Origin: Clostridiales bacterium
GTDB lineage: Bacteria > Bacillota > Clostridia > Oscillospirales > Acutalibacteraceae
Direction of reading: 5' to 3'
Assembly (NCBI GenBank): GCA_024684435.1
Contig: JAIKWV010000007.1
Coordinates: forward strand, 1 to 64,000
Length of the DNA: 64,000 nt
A model generated the notes under the pieces. The model did not search any database and was not told the origin of the DNA. It saw only the letters and a program-made list of their open reading frames with translations. Made by a program: the position numbers and the translations under genes. This document shows, in pieces, positions 51,705 through 59,773 of this stretch (the first letter of the stretch is position 1; each line of letters begins with the position of its first letter).

Positions 51705-52394
51705 TTAAAATTTTTCGATAAGCTTCGGACAAAATTCCAGGTAATCTCCCGAAATAAGAGAAAAGTTTACGCCGTCGGACTCTCCTATGAACGCCCACTT
51801 GCAGGAGGCGTCGTGGAGGTGACCGTAAAAACATCGTCGGATATTTTCCCTGACCAGCAGGTCATATAACTCCCCGCAGGTCTGCTCTCTGGATATGGGG
51901 GGATAGTGCATGAACACCACGGGCTCCACCCCTAAAGCTCTTGCGGCGTCAATGGAGGTTTTAAGCCTGCCCACCTCGCGGTTGAGGACCTTTTCGTCCT
52001 CATCGGCGCAGTCAAAAAACCAGCCCCTTGTGCCGCACACCGCAACATTGCCCGCAAGATAGGCGTTGTTGTGGAGAATGTGTATGGAGTCGAATCCGCT
52101 TGCCTCAAGAAAGGCGTCCATTTTTTTCCTGGTTGTCCACCAGTAATCGTGGTTGCCTTTCAGGATGAGCTTCCTCCCGGGGAGGGAATGAAGAAATCTG
52201 AAGTCCTCGTAGGTGTCCTCAAGCTTCATCGCCCAGGAGATATCCCCGGCAAGCACCACCGTGTCGTCATCCTCAACGATGCGGCGCCAGTTGGTCTCAA
52301 GTCTGCTCACGTAATCCGACCAGCCTTTGAAAATATCCATGGGCTTATCCGCGCCCAGGGAAAGATGGGTGTCGCCTATGGCAAAAAGTGACAT
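51705..52394 (-). CDS. Cytoplasmic metallophosphoesterase
   Basis: A 229-residue calcineurin-like phosphoesterase with intact motifs: AIGDTHLSLG (DxH), LAGDISWAMK (GDxxW), LKGNHDYWW (GNHD) and FYGHLHDAS (GHxH). It has no signal peptide. AAAGGTGAG precedes ATG 52394, only three bases after the thrC stop, so it is translationally coupled to threonine synthase. The substrate is unknown. Confidence 0.88.
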   Translation of the reverse strand: MSLFAIGDTHLSLGADKPMDIFKGWSDYVSRLETNWRRIVEDDDTVVLAGDISWAMKLEDTYEDFRFLHSLPGRKLILKGNHDYWWTTRKKMDAFLEASGFDSIHILHNNAYLAGNVAVCGTRGWFFDCADEDEKVLNREVGRLKTSIDAARALGVEPVVFMHYPPISREQTCGELYDLLVRENIRRCFYGHLHDASCKWAFIGESDGVNFSLISGDYLEFCPKLIEKF

Positions 52395-52397
52395 TGC

Positions 52398-53894
52398 TCA
52401 CTCACCTTTCAGGCAAAGCCTCAAAACGGTTTCCTTCATGTTCTCCCGGGTACAGCAGTCCTTGAAGCGGATCTCCTTGCTTGTGAGAGAAGCCAGCTGA
52501 GGAGGACATTCCTCTCCTGTGACCTTTGAAAGCTGATGGATCTTTTCCAGCTCGTCGCCCTCAAACTCCACCTCAAGAGCGTCCAGCACTCCGGCGCAGA
52601 ACTTGAAGGGACTTGCAGTGGAGGCTATGACTGTATGGGTGTCGTCTCCGGTCTCGGAGCGGTAACCGAAATAGGTGTTCACCGCAACCGCCGTGTGGGT
52701 GTCGCAGAGATAGTCCTGAGAATTGAACAGACCGTTTATTGTCGCCTTTGTGCCTTCCTCATCACAGCAGCCGGCGGAAAATATCGTCTGTATCCTGCCT
52801 AAAAGATCCTCGCCGATATCGTAGCTGCCCGTGGTGGAAAGCTCATGCATCCAGCCGCGCACCGCCATGTCGTCCATATCCGTTGCCAGATACAGAAGGC
52901 GCTCAAGGTTGCTGGAGATAAGGATATCCATTGATGGGGATGAGGTGACGTAAAAATCCCTGTTCCGGTCATATCTGCCGGTCTTAAGGAAATCGGTGAG
53001 CACGTTGTTTTTGTTGGAAGCGCAGATGAGCTTGTTCACGGGCAATCCCATCCGCAGGGCATAGTATGCGGCAAGGATGTTGCCGAAGTTGCCTGTGGGA
53101 ACGACTATATTTATCTTTTCGCCGGCTTCGATCCTTCCGTCGTTCAGCGCGTCGCAGTATGCGGAAATATAGTAGACGATCTGGGGGACAAGTCTGCCCC
53201 AGTTTATGGAATTGGCGGAGGAGAACATCATGCCGTGACTGTTCAGCTCGGCGTTGACCTCAGGGTCGGTGAATATCTCTTTAACGCCGCTCTGTGCGTC
53301 GTCAAAATTGCCCTCAATGGCGACTACCGAAACATTGCCGCCCTCCTGGGTGACCATCTGAAGCTTCTGCATGGGGCTGACTCCGTCCCTGGGATAGAAC
53401 ACGGTTATCTTTGTGTTGGGTACGTCCCGGAAGCCCTCAAGCGCCGCCTTGCCCGTGTCGCCGGAGGTGGCTACGAGGATAACTATTGTCTTGTGGTCTC
53501 CCGTTTTTTCAGAGGCTTTGGTAAGCAGATGGGGGAGAAGCTGGAGAGCCATGTCCTTGAACGCGCAGGTGGGACCCTTCCACAGCTCAAGGATATCCAC
53601 GCCCTCCTCAATGGGGACAAGGGGGGCTATTTTTTCACTGCTGAATTTCCCGCCGCCGTAGGCGCCGTTCACGCAGTCCGACAGCTCCTCATCCGTAAAA
53701 TCGGTAAGATAGAGCTTGAGTATTTCCTTGGCTCTGCCCTTGTAGTCGAGCCGGGAAAGCATTACGATCTGGTCAAGGGTGAGCTGAGGTATCTCCACGG
53801 GAACGAACAGACCGCCGTCCCCTGAAATGCCCCGGGTAATAGCCTCCGCGGAGGAAACCCTGACATTGCTGTCCCTTGTACTGGTATATAACAT
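52398..53894 (-). CDS. thrC: Threonine synthase
   Basis: A 498-residue PLP enzyme converting O-phospho-L-homoserine to threonine. The PLP lysine is in ELWKGPTCAFKDMALQLLPH, the phosphate-binding loop in VATSGDTGKAALEGF and the cofactor-binding segment in VPTGNFGNILAAYYA. Length and N-terminus (MLYTSTRDSNVRVSSAEAI) match the long E. coli/plant-outgroup class. GAAGGGATG precedes ATG 53894. Neither hom nor thrB is adjacent. Confidence 0.95.
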   Translation of the reverse strand: MLYTSTRDSNVRVSSAEAITRGISGDGGLFVPVEIPQLTLDQIVMLSRLDYKGRAKEILKLYLTDFTDEELSDCVNGAYGGGKFSSEKIAPLVPIEEGVDILELWKGPTCAFKDMALQLLPHLLTKASEKTGDHKTIVILVATSGDTGKAALEGFRDVPNTKITVFYPRDGVSPMQKLQMVTQEGGNVSVVAIEGNFDDAQSGVKEIFTDPEVNAELNSHGMMFSSANSINWGRLVPQIVYYISAYCDALNDGRIEAGEKINIVVPTGNFGNILAAYYALRMGLPVNKLICASNKNNVLTDFLKTGRYDRNRDFYVTSSPSMDILISSNLERLLYLATDMDDMAVRGWMHELSTTGSYDIGEDLLGRIQTIFSAGCCDEEGTKATINGLFNSQDYLCDTHTAVAVNTYFGYRSETGDDTHTVIASTASPFKFCAGVLDALEVEFEGDELEKIHQLSKVTGEECPPQLASLTSKEIRFKDCCTRENMKETVLRLCLKGE

Positions 53895-54004
53895 TAGTAG
53901 TACATCCCTTCTTGAAAAGCGTATATTACGCTGTGATTACATCGGCTTTACATTATAGCAGAAATAATGTGCCTGTTGCAACAGTTATTTTAATTTTATA
54001 TTAT

Positions 54005-55753
54005 TTATACGATATGGAAGACCGTGTGGACGATCCTGGCCATGAACTCAAGGACCTTTATGCACATGATGTATGCCGCTTCCGCCCCGGAGGGGATTAT
54101 GGACTCCGCTGAGTAAGAGGGAAGGGTGGCGTTGTTGTCGTCGGGTTCATAGGCGTCAACGGTGAAGCCTTCAATTACAGGCGCCATGAATATATCCGCC
54201 AGCTGGTTGGCGACCGTTTCCTTGAAGCCGAAGGAGGCGGTGTAATTGAACACGTTCTCACGGAGATTTGACAGACCAAGCTTCTCCGCAAGCGCGGAAA
54301 CGTCCGTGTTCCTCTGCTTGAATGCCTCAAGGAGTATGATCTTCGCTATATTCTTAAGAAGTTTTATCTCCACGTCGCCGGAACGGATGTTCTCGTCTCC
54401 GGACATATGGCTTGTGATGATCGCGGCAACAATATCGTAGCAGGTCTCATAATTGCTTTCCGGCAGGGTGTATTTGTACTTTGCCGCAAGCTCTTCAAAG
54501 CTGAGTCCGTCAGTCTGATCCTGTTTGTATATGGGTCTGCCGATATACTCATAGATAACGGGAACCAGGTCTTCGATCTCTGCGGCAAGCCTGCCGTCCT
54601 TGTCAAGATCTTCTATAACGAGCTTATCGGATATCGCTTTGGGATCGTCGGCAATGCCTTTTACGGTGTACTTGACGCTTGTTTCAGCCACGCCGTATGC
54701 GTAATCCTGAAGGCTTGCCTTCATGCTGTTGAGCTGTTCCTCGGTATAGCCCCGGGGAAGATAGCTCTTGTCGATCTTGGAGATGTATTTTGTGGAAAAG
54801 CTGACTGAGGAGTCTGAGAATGTTACTCTGCGGTATGCGCAGGGATAGGCGGAAAGGGAACCTGTGGCCACGTCATAAATACTGTTGCCTTTTGCTGTTG
54901 CCTTAGAGGCGATATCAAAGATGTGGGTATGACCGGAGAATACATACTTTATGCCCGCGTCCGCAAATTTGTTTCCGAGATTTGAAGGAGCGTCTACATA
55001 GAAGTCTTTTTTATAATCAACGAGCATGGAGAAGATACCCTTTGTGTGTCTGAGAACATTGTGGTGAAGCATTGCAATGGGATTTTTGCCGTCCGCCTTC
55101 GCCTGAGCCGCCTGGGCTGTTATCCAGTTCAACAGGTCCTCGCTTATTTTACCGGTGTCCACCTTCTCGCCCTCAACGTATACTGTTGAGTCGATGGCGA
55201 TGAGCCTGTAGTTGTCATCCAGATCATATGTGTAGGAGAGAGAACCGGAATGACGGGCAAGAGCGCCGGAAAAGCCGAAGTTATTGTATGTTTCTTCAAA
55301 CTTCTCTTTGCTGAAAGAGTAGCAGACGTCGTTGTTGCCCGGGACAACAAGTATCTTCTTGCCTGTTTTCTCTGCGGCCTTTGCAAACTCTTTGGCGGCG
55401 TAAGCGTGGGCTGCCTCATTGCCCATGTCCACTATATCGCCTGTGATGAGCACATACTTGCTGCTGGTGCTGCTCAGGTTAGAAAGGAATCTTTTAAATA
55501 TTGCAGTGGATTCCGCAGAAAGAGCGGCTTTGGTATTATCTACATAGCTGTACATGCCGCTGTCGGTCAGCCCGTTGTCCCTGCTTTCCAGAGAACCGAA
55601 CTGCTCGGGGGTAACGATATGAAGGTCAGACGCCACGACTATTGGCAGATCGCCGCTTGCCGCAGATCCGCTCAGGAGCATTACGGGCAGCAATATCGCG
55701 ACGCAAAGAATCGCTGCCGCAATACCTAAGAGTTTCTTCTTCATTTTCTTCAT
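54005..55753 (-). CDS. Secreted calcineurin-like phosphoesterase
   Basis: A 582-residue exported protein with a signal peptide (about residues 1-31, cut near SGSAAS). Phosphoesterase motifs are VVASDLHIVT (DxH), LITGDIVDMGNE (GD), VVPGNNDVCYS and FSGHTHIFD (GHxH). The third motif reads GNND instead of GNHD, so the usual catalytic histidine is missing. A helical region of about 230 residues follows the enzyme domain, and the protein ends in a hydrophobic tail (IKVLEFMARIVHTVFHIV). AAAGGATG precedes ATG 55753. The signal peptide start MKKMKK is shared with the 74-residue secreted protein at 35082. Confidence 0.82.
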   Translation of the reverse strand: MKKMKKKLLGIAAAILCVAILLPVMLLSGSAASGDLPIVVASDLHIVTPEQFGSLESRDNGLTDSGMYSYVDNTKAALSAESTAIFKRFLSNLSSTSSKYVLITGDIVDMGNEAAHAYAAKEFAKAAEKTGKKILVVPGNNDVCYSFSKEKFEETYNNFGFSGALARHSGSLSYTYDLDDNYRLIAIDSTVYVEGEKVDTGKISEDLLNWITAQAAQAKADGKNPIAMLHHNVLRHTKGIFSMLVDYKKDFYVDAPSNLGNKFADAGIKYVFSGHTHIFDIASKATAKGNSIYDVATGSLSAYPCAYRRVTFSDSSVSFSTKYISKIDKSYLPRGYTEEQLNSMKASLQDYAYGVAETSVKYTVKGIADDPKAISDKLVIEDLDKDGRLAAEIEDLVPVIYEYIGRPIYKQDQTDGLSFEELAAKYKYTLPESNYETCYDIVAAIITSHMSGDENIRSGDVEIKLLKNIAKIILLEAFKQRNTDVSALAEKLGLSNLRENVFNYTASFGFKETVANQLADIFMAPVIEGFTVDAYEPDDNNATLPSYSAESIIPSGAEAAYIMCIKVLEFMARIVHTVFHIV

Positions 55754-55806
55754 TGAGTATCATCCTTTTTGACTTATATTTATGACCGAAGTCATTGATG
55801 CCTGAG

Positions 55807-56172
55807 TTAAAGCTGGCTGTCGAACGCGGCTTCGATATGTCTCAGCCTGGTGACTTTATAATCCTTGTCCATGCTGATCTCTATCACATCGAAACGGGGT
55901 TGTCGGTCTGTTGGAAAATTTTGGAGATAATCCGCGGCGGTCAGGGTGATCTTGCGCTGTTTGCTGTAATCAACAGCCGCAGAGGGAACATCAAAGGGGT
56001 TTTGCCCTCTGGTCTTGACCTCAACAAAAACGAGGTAATCCCTGTTGCCGGCAATGATATCTATTTCTCCGCCTCTGACCCGGTAGTTGACGCTTTCTAT
56101 TTTATAGCCCTTGTCCCGGAGGTGTCTCGCGGCGTAGATCTCTCCCCATTTTCCGGTATAATTAGCAGCCAT
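55807..56172 (-). CDS. yraN: YraN-family (UPF0102) nuclease-like protein
   Basis: A 121-residue protein of the YraN/UPF0102 family, an endonuclease-like fold. Conserved parts are GKWGEIYAARHLRDKGYKI, RVRGGEIDIIAGNRDYLVFV and EVKTRGQNPF, with the D..ExK nuclease-type acidic/lysine residues. It lies with rnhB and rbgA in an order common in bacteria. CGGAGGG precedes ATG 56172. Its biological role is not settled. Confidence 0.92.
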   Translation of the reverse strand: MAANYTGKWGEIYAARHLRDKGYKIESVNYRVRGGEIDIIAGNRDYLVFVEVKTRGQNPFDVPSAAVDYSKQRKITLTAADYLQNFPTDRQPRFDVIEISMDKDYKVTRLRHIEAAFDSQL

Positions 56173-56188
56173 TAAGACGCCCTCCGTT

Positions 56189-56788
56189 TTAACCGTTTAT
56201 TATTTTCTTGAGGAACGTTCTTCTGTGAACGGGGGATATGCCGTACTTCTCTATAAGCTCATAATGCAGTTTTGTGCCGTAGCCCTTGTGCTGATCGAAG
56301 GCGTACTGCGGATATTCCCTGGCAAGGTCATACATGAATCTGTCCCTGCTGACCTTTGCCAGAATAGACGCCGCCGCTATGGAGGGGCTTAAAGAATCGC
56401 CTTTTATAACGGTCTTTACGGGTATGTTCAAAGGGGGAGTTCTGTTCCCGTCAACCAGAGCAAAATCCGCGGGCGTTGACAACCCTTCCACCGCTCTTTT
56501 CATCGCAAGGAATGTGGCCTGCAAAATGTTTATTTCATCTATCTCTTTTTCGTCCGCCGAGGCTATGGAGTAAGCCTCGGCTTTTTCGATTATTATATCA
56601 AATAACTGTTCTCTTTTCTTCTCGGAGAGCTTTTTTGAGTCGTTGAGCCCTTCGATCTCACAGCCGTCGGGAAGTATCACTGCGGCGGCGAATACCGGAC
56701 CCGCCAAAGGTCCTCTGCCCGCCTCGTCGACTCCGCAGACGGAGGAAAATCCGCCTGCCCGCGCCTCCTGTTCATATTCAAAGGTCAT
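56189..56788 (-). CDS. rnhB: Ribonuclease HII
   Basis: A 199-residue enzyme that nicks RNA:DNA hybrids and single ribonucleotides in DNA. Active-site acids are in CGVDEAGRGPLAGPVFA (Asp, Glu), DFALVDGNRTPP (Asp) and VIKGDSLSPSIAAASILAKV (Asp). ATG 56788 is chosen with GGGAG ten bases upstream; the GTG three codons earlier overlaps the rbgA stop but is too close to the ribosome site. It follows rbgA with almost no gap. Confidence 0.94.
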   Translation of the reverse strand: MTFEYEQEARAGGFSSVCGVDEAGRGPLAGPVFAAAVILPDGCEIEGLNDSKKLSEKKREQLFDIIIEKAEAYSIASADEKEIDEINILQATFLAMKRAVEGLSTPADFALVDGNRTPPLNIPVKTVIKGDSLSPSIAAASILAKVSRDRFMYDLAREYPQYAFDQHKGYGTKLHYELIEKYGISPVHRRTFLKKIING

Positions 56789-56793
56789 GCCTG

Positions 56794-57657
56794 TCACGCT
56801 CCCTCATACGGCATCTCCAGTGTTATCTTGCCTAATTTGCCCTCCCGGTACTCGTCAAAAAGCATCACGGCGGCTCTTTCTGTGTCGACTTCTCCGCCGC
56901 CTATGAGCATGCCTCTTTTTCTGCCTATCATTTCCAGCACCTCAAAGGGATCTTTATCTTCAAAGCCGGTTATTTTATACCGCTGTGTCAGCCTGTCTCC
57001 GTAATCGGATATGAGTACCGTCAGCAGTCTTACCGCCATGGTCTCCGCGTCAAGGATGGTGTCCTTGACAGAACCGATGAAGGCGAGCTTGTCTCCCACG
57101 GCAGGATCGTCAAACTTGGGCCAGAGTACGCCGGGCGTATCCAGCAGTTCCACGCCGTCGCCGATGGGGAACCACTGATTGTGCCGGGTAACTCCGGGTT
57201 TGTCCGCCACCTTTGCCCGGGCCTTTCCCGCCATGCGGTTGATGAAGGAGGACTTGCCGGTGTTGGGTATTCCCACAACCATGACGCGCAGAGCCTTGCC
57301 GGGCATGCCTTTGTCTATATTCGCCTGTATTTTATCTTTGAGCACTTCCCGGACAAGGGTGTGATACTTGTTCAGACCCTTGCCGGAACGGCAGTCCACA
57401 GGCAGTACGAAGGCTCCCTGCTTTTCAAAGAAGCTCACCCATCTGCGGGTGGCGTTTTCGTCCGCCAGATCGCACTTGTTGAGCAGGATTATATGAGGTT
57501 TGTTTTCAATGAGCCCGTTAAGCTCCGGGTTGCGGCTGCTCATTGGGATACGGGCGTCCAGCAGTTCGGTCACCGCGTCCACAAGGGGCAGACTTTCTTT
57601 TATGAGCCTGCGGGTCTTCGCCATATGTCCGGGAAACCATTGAACGTTCTGTTCCAT
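56794..57657 (-). CDS. rbgA: Ribosome biogenesis GTPase YlqF/RbgA
   Basis: A 287-residue circularly permuted GTPase needed for late 50S subunit assembly. Motif order is G4 (LLNKCDLAD), G1 (VGIPNTGKSSFINRM), G2 (PGVTRHNQWF) and G3 (LLDTPGVLWP). The N-terminal QWFPGHMAKTRRLIKE is diagnostic. AAAGGG lies nine bases before ATG 57657. It is coupled to rnhB downstream and starts three bases after the upstream stop codon. Confidence 0.96.
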   Translation of the reverse strand: MEQNVQWFPGHMAKTRRLIKESLPLVDAVTELLDARIPMSSRNPELNGLIENKPHIILLNKCDLADENATRRWVSFFEKQGAFVLPVDCRSGKGLNKYHTLVREVLKDKIQANIDKGMPGKALRVMVVGIPNTGKSSFINRMAGKARAKVADKPGVTRHNQWFPIGDGVELLDTPGVLWPKFDDPAVGDKLAFIGSVKDTILDAETMAVRLLTVLISDYGDRLTQRYKITGFEDKDPFEVLEMIGRKRGMLIGGGEVDTERAAVMLFDEYREGKLGKITLEMPYEGA

Positions 57658-57660
57658 TTG

Positions 57661-58767
57661 TTATTTCCCTTTCCGTTTTCTTCTGAGGCAGTATGCCCTT
57701 ATAAGCGCGGACTCCCAGAGACGGATATGTTGTGGCGTGCTTATCAGGGAAGCCTCTGTCTGCGCTTTACAGTCCTTTTCAACGATCATTTCCAACAGAG
57801 CGGTACTGCTCTGACTGTCCGAACAGCAGAAGGCTCCTCTGTTTTTGACCAGCACCGCCGGGGAATGCCTGAGCTTGCGCACGATTTCCTCCGGTTCCGG
57901 CGAGGTGCAAGCCATGCCGATACCAACACAGCCGGCAAAATCGTTGAGCAGGGGCTTTATTCCGTACCCGTTGCGTGAAACCGCAAGGGTGTAAGGCATC
58001 ACGCTGTGACTTATGCAGCGTACATTGCTATAGGCTTGATATATCGCCCGGTGTATCTCCGCCTCACGGGGCAGGGGACTGTCCGCTGCCCCTTCCATGG
58101 GAATGGTGAAACTCTCCCCGTCCTTGCCCAGCAGGACAAAAGTATTGCTCCTGCGGATGCTGTTGTAGACGTCCTTGTCATAGGGGGCGCCAAGAGTATT
58201 CGGGGTGGAACGGAATCGGTCCTCGCAAAGCTCTTCCAGAGTTAAGGCGACAAAATACGCCGTGTTGAAGTTCTCGCCCATGCATACGGCTCCGCTGTTT
58301 GCGATAAGAACAGCTCTTGAGGGCAGAGAGACTGCTGCGCCGGCAACGTTCCTGCTCAGGAAGCTTGTGCCAGGAAGAGCGTACTGCGCGCACCTGACCG
58401 TTCTGCCGATTTTTTCTATGTTGTCAATGCCCTGAACAAGGATGTCTCTTGACAGGACGCTTAAAGCGGAAGCGTTGAGCTGATTTGTCCTTATAATGAA
58501 ATTTATTTCCGGACGGAGCCTGTAGCAGTCCCCGTGGAGACTGACCTCGGATAAGGCGAAGTTCCGAAAAAAAGATCTTTTATTTATTTCAGCGACGATT
58601 ATGTCGTCCGGAGTGAGTTCATCCAACGGGTGTCCCATGGGAGTGACTGCGAAAAGCCTGTCGTCGATGCGGCAGCTGATACCGCCCCAGGGGCCGATGA
58701 TCAGTCCGGCGCCCACGAGCTTTTTCCCGGCTTCAATTACTGAATTTTTTGCCTGCAAAGTGTCCAT
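57661..58767 (-). CDS. Tandem class II aldolase/adducin-like protein, metal site degraded
   Basis: A 368-residue protein with two class II aldolase/adducin-type halves. The first (about residues 5-190) has GPWGGISCRIDDRLFAVTPMG and SEVSLHGDCYRLRPEINFI, then RTNQLNAS where zinc-binding HTH is expected, and NSGAVCMG where NHG is expected. The second (about 200-355) has EAEIHRAIYQAYSNVR, then SHSVMPY and NRGAFCC. Neither half keeps a full His triad, so the fold is probably retained without aldolase chemistry. ATG 58767 has AAGGAC upstream. It is 28 nt after a sugar-phosphate isomerase and directly before rbgA. Confidence 0.75.
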   Translation of the reverse strand: MDTLQAKNSVIEAGKKLVGAGLIIGPWGGISCRIDDRLFAVTPMGHPLDELTPDDIIVAEINKRSFFRNFALSEVSLHGDCYRLRPEINFIIRTNQLNASALSVLSRDILVQGIDNIEKIGRTVRCAQYALPGTSFLSRNVAGAAVSLPSRAVLIANSGAVCMGENFNTAYFVALTLEELCEDRFRSTPNTLGAPYDKDVYNSIRRSNTFVLLGKDGESFTIPMEGAADSPLPREAEIHRAIYQAYSNVRCISHSVMPYTLAVSRNGYGIKPLLNDFAGCVGIGMACTSPEPEEIVRKLRHSPAVLVKNRGAFCCSDSQSSTALLEMIVEKDCKAQTEASLISTPQHIRLWESALIRAYCLRRKRKGK

Positions 58768-58795
58768 GAGGCACGTCCTTCTAATGATTAGTTGA

Positions 58796-59575
58796 TTAGT
58801 CAAAAAGTTGTTTCATCACTTTTACTGCCAACGGGATATCGACATCAGCGTCTATTAAGCGCGCTTCAATGCTTATCTTTCCGTTGTAACCGGCGGCTTT
58901 GACCTGATCCACGATGGGTTTATAGTCAAATTCATTCACGTCGTGGGGGAAGAATCTGCAGTTAGGGGGATTGGGATTTGAAAAGTGGATGTTTTTGAGA
59001 AAGTCACTGCATTCGCTGAACACGTCGTAAGACTCTTTCTCAATGAACATATGATATGTATCCGCAAGCACCTTCACGTTGGGATGACCGAGCTCACGGG
59101 CATAGCTGAGAGCCTCGCCCACGGTGAATATCGTTTCCGCCACCTCGTGGCTGAGGGGCTCGATGACCATGGTGATGTTGTGCTCTTTTGCCACGTCTCC
59201 CATCATCTGCAATACCTTGAGAAGTCTTTCGTGCACCTCGGCGGGCTCCATACCCTCGGGTATCCTTCTGGAATTGCCGCTGCCGAAGGCGGGAGTCTGT
59301 ATGCCCAGATAATCGGCTCTTTCAAAAGCCTTCTTAACATAATCGAGGGCTTCCGCGGGGGAAGTGGCGCTCTCGTCAAGAAGTTTTATGTTGCCGGGGA
59401 AAAAGCAGTTTGAGCAGTACATGGGAAGGTCAGCGGCTTCCAGCCTCTTCTTTACTTCCTTGAGTTCCTCCTCTGTCCACTGACAGATCTTTGTAAGGTT
59501 GCCCTCAATGAAATCATAGCCTGAGGCCTTGATCAATTCAATGTTTTCAGGGCCTGAACATACGCCGTATAACAT
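58796..59575 (-). CDS. Sugar phosphate isomerase/epimerase (AP endonuclease 2 fold)
   Basis: A 259-residue TIM-barrel protein of the xylose-isomerase-like/IolE-IolI group. It has a conserved N-terminus (LYGVCSGPENIELIKASGYD) and metal-binding residues in VIEPLSHEVAETIF (Glu), VLADTYHMFIEKE (Asp/His), IHFSNPNPPNCRFFPHD (His) and ISIEARLID (Glu). It likely isomerises or epimerises a sugar or inositol derivative. AAAGGAG precedes ATG 59575. It leads the operon isomerase - aldolase-like - rbgA - rnhB and has a strong promoter. Confidence 0.83.
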   Translation of the reverse strand: MLYGVCSGPENIELIKASGYDFIEGNLTKICQWTEEELKEVKKRLEAADLPMYCSNCFFPGNIKLLDESATSPAEALDYVKKAFERADYLGIQTPAFGSGNSRRIPEGMEPAEVHERLLKVLQMMGDVAKEHNITMVIEPLSHEVAETIFTVGEALSYARELGHPNVKVLADTYHMFIEKESYDVFSECSDFLKNIHFSNPNPPNCRFFPHDVNEFDYKPIVDQVKAAGYNGKISIEARLIDADVDIPLAVKVMKQLFD

Positions 59576-59649
59576 GTGAAAAACTCCTTTAAAATAAAAT
59601 TTGCCTGAAAAATCGCGATTTCACGCATAATAAAAAGTATACATATGTC

Positions 59650-59678
59650 ATTATATCAAGTCTTATTTCAAATATCAA
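59650..59678 (-). promoter_or_regulatory. SigA-type promoter of the isomerase-rbgA operon
   Basis: Minus strand TTGATA (59678-59673), 17-base spacer, TATAAT (59655-59650), about 75 bases before the isomerase start. Confidence 0.85.
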
Positions 59679-59732
59679 CTGATATTTGGAGATTTTATTA
59701 TAAAAAATGCGCGTTATTTTAGAAGAATAAAC

Positions 59733-59760
59733 AAAAACGCCCGCACATCTCGTGCGGGCG
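59733..59760 (-). terminator. Terminator of the secreted PHP gene
   Basis: On the minus strand a perfect 9-bp GC-rich stem CGCCCGCAC/GTGCGGGCG (59760-59752 with 59746-59738) is followed by TTTTT (59737-59733). Confidence 0.92.
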
Positions 59761-59773
59761 CAGCAGGCGGGGT

